Origin: Gentiana macrophylla
Lineage: Eukaryota > Streptophyta > Magnoliopsida > Gentianales > Gentianaceae
Direction of reading: 5' to 3'
Length of the DNA stretch: 64,000 nt
Assembly (NCBI GenBank): GCA_026214975.1
Contig: CM047814.1
Location: forward strand, 24,778,558 to 24,842,557
In this document: in pieces, positions 36,438 to 47,357 of the stretch
Layout: each line of letters starts with the position of its first letter
How positions within the stretch are numbered: the first letter of the stretch is position 1
The notes under the pieces: model-generated
Told to the model about the DNA's origin: nothing
The model's database searches: none
What the model saw: only the letters and a program-made list of their open reading frames with translations
Position numbers and translations under genes: made by a program

Positions 36438-37146
36438 GACAACGACAACAACTGCTACTATGTGTTGGTTTCACTTTTTAATAGGCGCTTAACATTCACA
36501 ATTCTTTTTCTTCACTAATATATTTTTTTTGGGTGCTCAAAAAATAAAAAAAATAAAAAATATTTGGGATGAGGTATTGTTTATTATTAAAACACCCAGG
36601 TTTTAATTAAACCATAGTATATGAGCTGGCTAATATAATAATATTAAATAACACCCCTTCAAGAAAAAAAATTGAATAATAGAATCATTTGAGAAGAACC
36701 TAATAGGATTAACGTGGAGAATGGAAATAGTAGTGGGTAGCATAAGAGAGATGTTTAAGCCCAATAACTGTTTAGAGCATAAGAGAGATGTTTGACATAT
36801 CTATGAAATAAAAATTGGACTGCAGTGGGGGCCCTTAGAAATTTAAAAAATCAAAGGGCCCAAAGCTACGGGCTGTTGGGCCTCTGCCAAAGGTCGGCTA
36901 ACATATATGTTTTTATTTGTCATTAATTAAAACCAAAAACTAATGCTAGCTATAAGCAAATAGAAATCATCAACATATCATAAGAAAAAGGGAAAATTTG
37001 TCCCCTACTCATCAACATACCATAAGAACAAGGGAAGAATCGTCCGCTTATATAGCGTTTGCATCAGATATATTCTTAACATATCATTCTTTACTTAATT
37101 TATATTGAAGGTGAATAGAATCAAAATCAATCTCAACGAATCTAAA

Positions 37147-37217
<71 letters not shown>

Positions 37218-38787
37218 CTTGAACTAATCAATGTTGGTGAATTTATCAGAGAGGAGCTATAGGTCGAGATGGTTCAATCAGTTAGATCCAAGAATTAACA
37301 GAAACCCTTTTACTGAAGAAGAAAGACTTCTAGCCTCTCAACAAATTCATGGCAACATATGGTCTTTTATTGCCCAGTTTTTTCCCGGTCGAACCGATAA
37401 CGCGGTCAAGAACCGTTGGCATGCTATTATGGCTAGAAAGTTTAGAGAGAGATCTAAGATTTGTGGAAAGACAACAAATGTGGATGATGAAATATCTTCA
37501 AAGAAATCATCATCATGAGGAGAAGATGGAAAGTTGTCATATAAAAGATGGGTTAATTATGAGTGGCTTGATAAAAGAAGGCTTTGGTTCATTCAATAGC
37601 ACTCAAGAGCTTGGGAGCCCTTCAAAGCGTGTTTGCCCTACTTACGTTTTTGAGATGCTTCCAAAAGAACATTCTCCTTTTGGGGAAAGAATGCAAGGTA
37701 AATTATGGATGTGAAATGCTTGAATTAATGTGCACTTTTCTTTTTGTTGTTTAATTACTTACGAATAGCGATACTGTCATGACCACTCTAACATAAAAAA
37801 TCTCACAATATGATGTGTCAGGATGTCACTCATACAGTGACAGTGGAATCTCTCATGTTGTGGTATTAGTTATGTCTGAATGGATATGACAATAGCATTA
37901 ATCTTTGAATAATGATACGGGCACATGCAACGGTGACAACCATTGTGTTGCCGAATGTGACACATCGGTTGTGCTTGAATCATTTCATCTACTCTTTACT
38001 TCATTTCTAAGCTGATTTTGAAATGATTTTTTTTTGCCATATTATAGACATTTCCAATATTTAGGTATTGGTCAATGATCTAATGACAAACAGAGGGATA
38101 GTAGGGTTTTCTTCATTGGTGGTTTGTGTGTTTTTTAAACAAGAAATGATACTATTACAATCAGATTATCATTTATTTCATCAAGTTTGGAATAAGGAAT
38201 GATCAGACAAAGTGATCAGCTCAAAAACTCAAGCAGTATAAGATAAATCCAGCTGTCATAACATTACATGACAATTAGCTAGTGTGACAACAACAAGACC
38301 GCATGATTTAAAAACTATAACTATTGACATTTCTCACGCCATTTCCACCGTGGAACCACACTTGGGATTAGATTCGACATTTGTCAAGTCAAATGTTGAG
38401 TTTACATCCGGCTTTCTGAATGTCAATATGGTACTCCGAAGGTAGTTTCACTGTATAGTGCCTCAAAAGTATATTCACTGTGGTGTCATTAACAACTTCC
38501 TATACATAATCTTAGCTTTGATGCATTTTGATTTGATATGCATATATATTTTGGGAAAATTTGCAGAAATGAAGAATGAGAAGAAGCCAGCTGAGAGGTT
38601 TTATGACTTTCTGGAAGTAAATAATCATAAGTCAAGCAAAAGTGATGAGATTGATTGCCATGCAAGAAAAGAAGAAGATGATGAAGAAGTTGAACAAAAT
38701 TCCACGCAGAAACAGCTGAAAGCTAACCTGCAGCTACCCTGCTATGATTTTCTTTCCATTGGCAACTCTAACTTTCACCAAAGCTAA
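35658..38787 (+). pseudogene. R2R3-MYB copy B (subgroup MYB52/54/56/105/117), disrupted
   Basis: Three exons: 35658-35773, 37250-37697 and 38567-38787. Exon 1 begins ATG but reaches a stop at codon 7 (TTAG where copy A has TTGG, a Trp codon) and has an extra A a little later; the remaining frame still reads DEKLRDLVEKYGSGNWK and VIAENLPGRS, half of R2. Exon 2 has a complete R3: [20 protein letters not shown], then [36 protein letters not shown]. It closes with a stop at 37,516, after which another frame continues to the donor. Joining exon 1 (phase 1, T) to exon 2 (AG...) would create TAG. Exon 3 gives FYDFLEVNNHKSSKS. A functional homologue would be a nuclear transcription factor; this copy can only make an R3-containing fragment. 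Confidence 0.8.
36391..36436. repeat. Poly(A) tract, about 46 bases
   Basis: An uninterrupted A run followed by CGACAACGACAACAACTGC. The left arm has only about 13 T at the matching place (32,945-32,957) and lacks the CGACAAC motif, so the tract expanded or was inserted here. Confidence 0.9.
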
Positions 38788-39125
38788 TAAGGGGAGGGGG
38801 GAGGGGGGAAGTGGGAAGGAATAAGCTAGTTAGGTTAAAGACATGAAATTTTACAATTTAAAGGGACCAAGTTGCAGTTTTACAATTAGAGGGGTCAAGA
38901 TCCAAACATAGCAACATTCAGACCCTTGTGTGCAGAAATTAAACTGATCGTACGTCATGGTAAACAGTAATCCATGTTGAGAAGATTAATTGTACGTAAA
39001 AGACTATAATATACAGATGATAAAGTACGAATCGATCAAGCTGCATAAATATATATAGACAAAACAATTAGAAAATTAAGATTTTAAGAAAAAATCAAAC
39101 CTGTTACAAAAGTCGTCGAGAATCT

Positions 39126-39970
39126 AGCGTAGCTAGCTAGGGGAACTGTAAACATAGCTGATCTCAACCAAGGCAGAAGGATCATCATAAAAGGCTGCCG
39201 GCTGAATAAAAAGCTGTGAAGCATCAAAAGGCAGGGGGAGTTATAACACCCTGATTTTTGCCATATTATTTGTAAAGACTTTCTAGGCATTTCTAGATAA
39301 TTTTATTTTTATTTTTATTTTCAACTATTAAGATCTAGTGATATTTGTTATTTTCATACTATTGACCAAACTGCAAAAGGCTTGGAGTATGTTCCACTTA
39401 GAAATGATTTCAAATGATTTCGTCGTGACATTACTATTTTACACTAAAAATGATATTATTATTATTATTTTGTCTAGTCACAACTATCAGTGAAGATAAA
39501 TGAGATAAAGATCGTCTATATTTTTTCCTTTTTAATGATATTGTCAAATTAATAGCAAACATACTTTTAAAGTAGCTTTATAAACACAACTAATAAGAGC
39601 ATTGAGAGTAGTCGGAGTGAAACGTTTCGTAACTCAACCTTTACAATTCAAGAGCAATAATGGCTATACTATATATTTACTGGAAAAAAAAAATCAGTAT
39701 TAGGTAAGTTGTTTTTACCAAAAAAAATAAAAGGAGGCATGCTTTATCGTTGGCGTTACTTACCTATATGAACTTTCCCCTCCTCTCCGTAATAGCAAAT
39801 CAATTATATGTTGGTTTTTCTTCACTTTGTTGGCTCTACAATATGTTGTTGCCGATTGAGATGAAATAATCCTCAATTCTAGTAAATGTATCAGATTTCT
39901 CATGGTTTTCGAGGCCTTAGAGTTCTTCCTATTACACTATAATCAGAAATAAATTCCTGAATAAGAGACT
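39126..39970. other. Intergenic sequence between inverted duplication and LTR element
   Basis: No gene recognised. It includes AGCTAGCTAGG just past the arm border and an ATT/TAT-rich patch near 39,455-39,470. The last five bases AGACT (39966-39970) are the left target duplication of the next element. Confidence 0.45.
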
Positions 39971-40732
39971 TGACGATGCCAAAAATTGACTTTTCCCGTG
40001 TGTCGCCTCCACATCAGCACAATAATAAATAAAGATAGAGAAAAGCCTCCATCAAGGGCCGGAACCCCCGTACCTGAGCTGCATGAGCTCGGTAACCATC
40101 CTCCGACCCCTCCAGGTCGGCCTGTACTTGTGATCAAACATGCCCTTGCCCGACCCTATAGGTCGGCCTAAGTCCCTCTCGAAACCAAACCTCTTACGCA
40201 CGCAAGAGTCCGAGCTGATACCAGCTCGGCTATCCTACCCGACCTCCGTAAGTCGGCCAAAACATAGAAAGATTCAGCCAGTTCAGCTAGGGCCACCTAA
40301 GTCGGCCAGAGTCCATCGTCAATCGTATTCCCCACGAGTGTGATAATCAGATAAAAATGGAAAGAATCCTTCATATTTAATACTCTGATTCTGACAGTAA
40401 AATATATCCATAATTATCTTCAACAATTAAGGAAATTAAATTGTAGTTGTCTTTTCCTTAGGGAACACGAAATCCAAGCCCAGCAAGGACAAGACCCACG
40501 CCGCCTTAGGGCATAACTCTCCTCTATATAAATCATCCCTAAGGAACTACGAAGACATGATTCCAATACACGCAGGATATGTAGGCAGCTTGAGATACAG
40601 ATTTATGAAGTGCGATCTAAACCACCACCAAAACAACCCCCCTCTTTCATCGTTTTATGGTTCTTGAAGCTTTTTGTAGGTTGTCTTTAGGACCAGGCCT
40701 GGATTTATCATCGACGATTTTTGGAATCGTCA
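39971..40732 (+). repeat. 5' LTR of the 5.8-kb element
   Basis: 762 bp, TG...CA ends, with TATA-like CTCTATATAAATC near 40,530. Direct repeat of 44974-45746 with scattered substitutions and small indels. Confidence 0.9.
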
Positions 40733-41294
40733 AATGGCGCTAGAAGGAGAATTTCCTACTGACGACTTTGTTCAAAATCCAATAGAAAAAGCACAGCAGC
40801 CAGATCGATGGTTTATTGCCATAGATCGAACCGTTGAAACGCAAATTCCACCGTTCAGATCGAAGAGGAAGGAAGGACGAACAAGCTCTCCAAATTTCGT
40901 GCCGATTGGAGTTCGTTTCGATGCCCGATCGTCGATGGAAAGTAGCTGCTGCTGCTGTATTACCAAAAAATGCAGCAGTTAGATCGGCGGCCAATTGCCA
41001 GAGATTGAGCCGTTGAAACAAAATTTCCACCGTTCAGATTGAAGAAGAATGTGGGAGGAACAAGCCCTCCAAATTTCATGCCGATCAGAGTCTGTTTCGA
41101 TACCCGGTCGTCGCCGTTGCTGCAGTAACACCAAAATAAGCTTCGAGTTTTCTTCCTTATTCTCCATGATCCGAGCCAAGCTCCCCGGCTCTCCATGATC
41201 CGAGCCGAGCTCCCCAGCTCTCCAGATCCAAGCTCTCAAGATACAAGCTATCATCAGGTTTTATTTCTACAACTTAAATGATCACATTTCCTAC

Positions 41295-41820
41295 TCATTT
41301 TTGGAAGTCTTCCGACTTAAAGAGTCGGGACGAGCCTTCTTATTTTTGGAACTCTCCCGACATGAAATTGTGGGAAGAGCCTTCTATAAGTCCGAATTTA
41401 ATTCGGCATCATATTTGGAACTCGCCTTCGGGCGAGCCTTTTATAAGTCCGATTTAGGTCGGCATCATATTTGGAATTTGCCTTCGGGCGAGCCTTCTAT
41501 AAATCCGATTTAGGTCGGCGTCATATTTGGAACTCGCCTTCGGGCGAGCCTTCTGTAAGTCCGACTTCAGGTCGGCATCATATTTGGAACTCGCCTTCAG
41601 GGGAGCCTTCTAAAAGTCCGACCTCAGGTCGGCATCATCTTTGGAACTCGCCTTCAGGCGATCCTTCTATAAGTCCGATTTAGTTCGGCGTCATATTTGG
41701 AACTCGCCTTCGGGCGAGCCTTCTGTAAGTCCGGTTTCAGGTCGTCATCATATTTGGAACTCGACTTCGAGTGAGCCTTCTGTAAGACCGACTTCAGTTC
41801 GGCACCCATAGATTACACCA
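41295..41820. repeat. 57-bp tandem array, about 8-9 units
   Basis: Units carry ATTTGGAACTCGCCTTCGGG, CGAGCCTTCTATAAGTCC and GA(T/C)TTAGGTCGGCATCAT. The first units (41.30-41.40 kb) are diverged, the middle ones very similar. The length of 57 (a multiple of 3) leaves frames open through the array, but the peptide repeats are not a known family and I regard them as incidental. Confidence 0.9.
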
Positions 41821-43248
41821 CTAAGCAAACGGTACGTGAATTTACTATTATTTTGTTCTCCATTATGCATGGTCTTTATTAATTTTACAGATGTATACAC
41901 GTAACAACTCTTTCACGCGAAAGTCACCCAACTCGACCTCGCCGCCGTGCTTTTAAACGAAGTCGACCTTAGTCCGCCCTGCTCGCCGTGCTTTTAAAGC
42001 GAGAAGTCGCACTAGCCTGGCCTTTGCTCGTCCAATATTTGTTACATCGAAGTCGGTCCGAATCGCCCACTTGGTCCAACAATATGCGGAACAATCGGCC
42101 GCCCTGAATGCTACAACTCTACAGCCATCGTCGCATCGGTACGATCAACAGCACCTCTGATGCACCAAGTGGTCAAGCCCGCGATAAAGACATCGCCCCA
42201 TCAGGTTCTCCTTAACGTTGTTTTAATATTCTGTATTTTATCAAAAGCTCAAACTCACTGAAATAGTCAAAAATACTCCTGACTCCATTAAAATATGATA
42301 CCTGAGGTCTAACAAACCCGACCCAACTCGCAGAAATTTAATATGAAAAGTCAGCAAAACTTCTGACTCAAAATATGACACCCGCGCCTCCCGCGTCGGA
42401 TCAAACGAACACGCCTGCTAAATTGTCTACATGCCAGACAAGTCGAGTTCCGTAGAGCGGACTTCACTCTAAACGCTGTGACAGACATTTGAGCTCCGAA
42501 GATCGGACTCAACCTAATCAGCAAAGACCAAACTAATAAAATCTACGTGACACGCTCTAATAATTAAGTCTATAGGCCAGACTTGAGATTAGACGAACAA
42601 ACAACCAAGTATGTCATCCAAAAACTCTAAGTTAGTGCATGGCATACTGAGGGGCAAGACATCCCATATTATAAAGCATTCAAGAGACTGAAAGTTCGGA
42701 TTAAGAAAACTCATCAAGAGTACATCCGAGCTCCGCGGTACGGAATCAACTTACAATCAAATCTGCAAGACAGATTCGACCTAAACTTCACAGGTCAAAC
42801 TCAGCAAAGTTTACAAAGGATAGGACAGACTCAAACTGAGACGAGCTCCGAAGTTTGTCGGTCAAGTTCATTAGGTCTACAAGTCGGACTCGAACCAAAG
42901 TCCGCAGGTCGTACTCAGTTGAGCTCCGCAGGTCGGACTCAAGAAGTTTGTAAAACAATCTCTTAGTTGCGCTCGTTGTCTGTAGGACAAACCCGAACAA
43001 ATACATGACAAAACCTTTAGTATGCCATCCAAAACTGCAAGTTCATGCATGGCATACTGGAGGGCAAGATACCTCACCACTAACGAAGCACTTAACGAAA
43101 GTGCGGATTAAATCAAGTACTTAAAGAAGTACTCAGAATAAAGTTAAGGCTGAGAACTTCACGAAACGCTTCTTCTGTTATCAAATTGTACAGACTACAA
43201 TTTCATTTGAAATAAAATTTCAAAACAAAAAACTACAAGTCCACAAGC

Positions 43249-43722
43249 CTACTGACCTAAGAACCGGCGGCTGGACTCTGGTGGCTCTGAAGAAGCAAGA
43301 AACAAGCAGCCACAACATGGCAAGAGCACTCGGACACAATATCCGAATCCCTCCGAGAAGTCCTTCAGACGGTTGTCATAGATGGCACCCATGCCCGACT
43401 TAGAAAAAGCCTTGATGGAGAGATTGTCCCTGACAAAGTCAGCAACCTGACCCTTGGCCTTATCCACCCCCAAAGTGTATCCATGGTTAGGCCGACCTTG
43501 CCTCAGGTCAGCAATCTTCTTCAAATCTCCAGTAAACTTTCCCAGCCCGGGGAAAACGTCCTGGCCAATCCAGTTTCCCTGCAAGTAAGAAACACTACCA
43601 AAGTACAAAACTCAAGTAAAAAAAAAAGCAAGCTTGCGTATTCCATGGCCTTCAAACCAGTGGCAGCTAGCTCCACATCAGTCATCCCAATGATCGGCTC
43701 ATGTTCCACAGGCCGGGCTTAA
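43249..43722 (-). CDS. Antisense reading frame inside the LTR element, unrecognised
   Basis: On the minus strand a 119-codon frame (43608-43249) includes NWIGQDVFPGLGKFTGDLKK, VADFVRDNLSIKAFSKSG and GFGYCVRVLLPCCG. Before it, IIGMTDVELAATGLKAMEYA is open in the 43,620-43,722 segment. A splice acceptor CTTGCAG lies at the start of NWIGQDV, so the two may be exons, although a good donor was not found. It is antisense to the LTR element and near its 3' end, the place where some Tat-lineage gypsy elements carry an extra antisense gene. No family could be named; it may not be expressed. Confidence 0.3.
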
Positions 43723-44973
43723 TAAAGTCTGCAGGACAGACAAAGTTTTGCATGTCCGGCTCAGAAGCACATTAAGTCCGCTTAATAGTGTGGCATCATA
43801 AGCACGTCCGCTTGACAAACAAAAGAGGTCAATCTAATCTGGTTCTGCTCGCCGAGAAGCTTAACGCTAGAAGTCAGTCTGATAAGCTCCGAGTGAATAT
43901 TTTATACGCCCGACTCCAGCTCAGCACCGTATTTAAAGCTCGCCCCCAAGCGAATTTTCTCAAAATTGTGGTCTTACACTCTCAAGCCAGACGCGCTTAT
44001 AACCGGTCTCGGCCTAAGCACAACACCGGTGCACTACGCTATATGAGCCTTACGTTATCTCAGTAGATCACCCTAGAACAAGTCATCTCAACAAAAGGTG
44101 TGTCAAGTCGTTATAACTTTACACCATGACTCTCGGTTACACGTTTGACAGCTCAAAGAGTACGGGGGCTTTGATGTGTTGAATCAGGACGAGTCCCCCA
44201 GTTCCGAAAGGAGCCCATGGATCCAAACCTGGCCCATACGTAAGCCCAAAAACGAATAGGCCCCTCGGCCTAGCCAGTCCGCCCCTTAATAAGCCGGATC
44301 AAGCCAAGCACGTTCAAGCCCGATTCGCACCATCACGATTCCTTTCGTAATCCAAGGCAACGGGAATGAAGTAACAAGCAGCTAGCTCGATACAAAGCAC
44401 TGGGGCACGACCCGCTCACCCCTCCAGTCCGCCATCCTTCAACGAGAACAAGGCCAACGCAACTAGGCAACAAAGTTCGTAAACAACGCTCTTATTCCTC
44501 AAAGCCCTCAGCTCGCCAAAGGCTCTCGTTTCGCCAGCTCCTCAGCTCGGCACTCTAAGACCGATCTCGGTTCGGCAACGTCCCAGTTTGCCAGCTCGTC
44601 CAACGGCTTGGCGACAGCCAACTCATGGCCCTATAAATAGCAAAGATCACACCCCGACAAAAAAAAAAGGCTCTCTTCAAGAACTACGAAATTGGGATTG
44701 ATCCTGGCAAGTTAAGTGGTACGTGGCGACCTTCTCTACGGCTCACCATAATCACAAATGTAACTTTTTCTTCATCCTTGTTTTTTAGCGCAACCACCAT
44801 GGTGGACTAAAACGCCTCGCATTCCGCAAAGTCATAGCAGAGTTACAATGGAACTCTGCCAGATGGGCATAATAAGCTGCGTATAAACTCTTCAAGTCCA
44901 GAAAAATGTGACCGAGCAACCTTAAGCAGATCCGAGCTGACCTCAAAGGCTCAGCTGGATCTGAGGGGACTTA

Positions 44974-45746
44974 TGACGATGCCAAAAATTGACCTTACCC
45001 GCGTGTCGCCTCCACATCAGCATAATAATAAATAAAGATAGAGAAAAGCCTCCATCAAGAGCCGGAACCCCCAGTACCTGAGCTGCATGAGCTCGGTCAC
45101 CATCCTCCAACCCCTCCAGTTCGGCCTGTACTTGTGATCAAACATGCCTATGCCCGACCCTATAGGTCGGCCTAAGTCCCTCTCGGACCAAACCTCTTAC
45201 GCACGCAAAAATGTGAGCTGATACCAGCTCGGCTATCCTCCCCAACCTCCGTAGGTCGGCCAAAACATAGAAGGATTCAGTCAGTTCAACTCGGGCCACC
45301 TAAGTCGGCCAGAGTCCATCCTCAACCGTATTCCCCACGAGTGTGATAATCAGATAAATATGGGAAAAATCCCTCATATTTAATACCCTGATTCTGACAG
45401 TCAAATATATCCATAATTATCTCCAACAATTAAGGAGATTATATCCATAATTATCCATAGTTATCTTTTCCTTAAGGAACACGAAATCCAAGCCCAACAA
45501 GGACAAGGCCCACGCCGCCTTAGGGCATAACTCTCTTCTATATAAATCATCCCTAAGAAACTACGAATACTTGATTCCAATACACGCATTGGATACGTAG
45601 ACAGTTTGAGATACGGTTTCTCAAGTGCAATCTAAACCACCACCAAAACACCCCCTTTTCATCGTTTTTATGGTTCTTGAAGCTTTTTGTAAGTTGTCTT
45701 TAAGAGAACAGCCCTAAATTTATCATCGACGATTTTGGAATCGTCA
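44974..45746 (+). repeat. 3' LTR of the 5.8-kb element
   Basis: 773 bp, direct repeat of 39971-40732, followed by the AGACT target duplication. A TATA-like CTATATAAATC lies near 45,538. Confidence 0.9.
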
Positions 45747-45751
45747 AGACT

Positions 45752-47357
45752 CCTACATAAATGGTTCGAGTTACAAAGGCTGATACAAATAAATGTCAGT
45801 AGTTAGTACAAATTTGACAACATCTCTAAAAAAATGTACATAATAAAAATATTTTTGAAAGATATGGACCTTTGATATCTGTTCTATAAACCAAATGGAT
45901 ATTGAAAATGGAACCATAAATATAATGCATACAACAACAAAAAATGCACCGAAGATCCTAAATAATTGTGTGAACTCACCAATTGTCTATATGGTCTCTA
46001 CGTCTTCTATTTTTATCCGGCTTACAGAAAATGAAGAAGGAAGAATGAGAAATGTTGAACAAGGAGACATGTTGCCTAAGAAACGTCTGTCTTGCATAGG
46101 AAGAACATAAAACATGATCCATATTCTGTTGAATCTCATACCTTATCGGTTAATGTTCCACGTTTGTAGCTTAGCAACACCAAACCACCTACAAACAGTA
46201 AAGATGATAAATTATGTACACCATATAAATGTAATTACATGAAGAAAGAAAGGAAAGAAAAAAAAAACATTGTGTAAATAAACCAACTCTTAACAAAGCC
46301 AACATGGTCTAATGAATGTGTCATGTCTTCCGTCCCAAATTTGAGTCATGCAGTATGTGGGAAAGGTTCAAACACATAATGTGCATTCTATTGAAATAGG
46401 ATGGTACAACTCTCATTGCCTTGCCAATTTGTTAATTCATTTCTGTCTTTCGTGCTATTAGTTTATCATCTCATAAAAAGTGGCAGAAGTAGTTTATGCA
46501 AACTATATTTAGTGTGCGCATTCGTTTCTTGGCCATAAGCAGTCTGTAACATAGCTTTGGATAGCTAAATATGTTCAATCTACCATGTACATACACTAAC
46601 ACAATGGCTTTGTTATACCTTTAAAATGCGCCAAACATGGGAGTTAAGCATATATGCATTGAAGTAAAAAATCTTAAATGGCTTTGTGCAGTAAAATGCG
46701 CCCAACATGGGGAGTAAAATGGTGAGTAATCTATCTCAAGCTTCAATACAGATGTACACAATTCGAAATAATTTCATCATCTACAGTATCACAGAGACTA
46801 AATAAATATGAGGAGGCTAACAATAAAACCTAAAGCTAAGTAAAATATCAAGCAAATCATTTCTGACAATCATTGTAACACATCCCATTGATTCAAACAG
46901 CTCCATTACAAAATTAATTTCCCCAATTATTACATCATATAAACACCACTTTGGCAAACAAAGATGACAAATAATTGGTATAAACATGAGTGAAAAAAGG
47001 AAAAATGGATGCAACTTTTGTATAGACATGCTTCAAAAGCAAAATATGGATGCAATTTTGCCAACAAAAAACATCATACTCAGAAAAAAAGTTGATTAAT
47101 TCCTAGATCTCCACAGAACAGCAACTATTGGCATTTCATATCAATAACTATGTTGATCCAAGTCCTTGTAATAGGTTCACACTTGAAAGGGCATGTTGAA
47201 GTGTGTTGTGTTTAAATACGTAAATTACTCACCTCCCCAACAACATTCAATAAACACCACCTCTTCACGTGACACACATAACAGTCATCACCAATTCAGA
47301 AATGAAAATCTTGTTATTTCATTTAATTTCCCGATATATGAATGGTCTATTGTTTAC
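45752..47357. other. Sequence downstream of the dioxygenase fragment (probable intron)
   Basis: The dioxygenase exon ending at 47,358 has a normal donor, so this should be its next intron. I searched the minus strand for the next expected exons (family motif around GPHLLAPTGSDL and the HxD iron ligands) and found none here or before the 39.97-kb element. Two GCGCC(A/C)AACATGG segments near 46,629 and 46,688 form a small local repeat. Confidence 0.45.

Larger units (their letters stand above)
35025..39125. repeat. Right arm of the large inverted duplication (MYB locus)
   Basis: The compact arm, about 4.1 kb, matching the complement of the left arm. It retains the pre-insertion state at the LTR-element, Stowaway and 3.7-kb sites. 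Its own peculiarities are a long TA run (35,355-35,417), a 46-base A tract (36,391-36,436) followed by CGACAACGACAACAAC, and an AT run before exon 2 (37,150-37,211). Confidence 0.9.
39971..45746 (+). mobile_element. Non-autonomous LTR retrotransposon (possible Ty3/gypsy Tat-lineage derivative), 5.8 kb
   Basis: Two direct LTRs, 39971-40732 (762 bp) and 44974-45746 (773 bp), both TGACGATGCC...GGAATCGTCA, with a perfect AGACT target duplication (39966-39970, 45747-45751). TGGCGC at 40735 right after the 5' LTR can pair with a tRNA ending GCGCCA, and the purine-rich GAGGGGACTTA precedes the 3' LTR, so the element is on the plus strand. The 4.2-kb interior has no visible gag or pol. It holds a 57-bp tandem array (41.30-41.82 kb) and an antisense reading frame near 43.25-43.72 kb. 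Near 44,173-44,760 a second LTR-like segment follows the purine-rich ACGGGGGCTT: it starts TGATGTGTTG and carries CCCTATAAATAG. The Tat assignment is inference from the array and antisense frame. Confidence 0.87.

Noticed and set aside
37349..37714. 121-codon plus-strand frame over the MYB copy B R3 exon
   Set aside because: Its first half is out of frame with the clear R3 repeat; only the last part (from about 37,520) may be the real exon frame after a shift.
41301..41683. Repeat-rich frames (GRAFYKSD and GEPSISPT-type units)
   Set aside because: Open only because the 57-bp repeat is a multiple of three; no start, family or conservation support.
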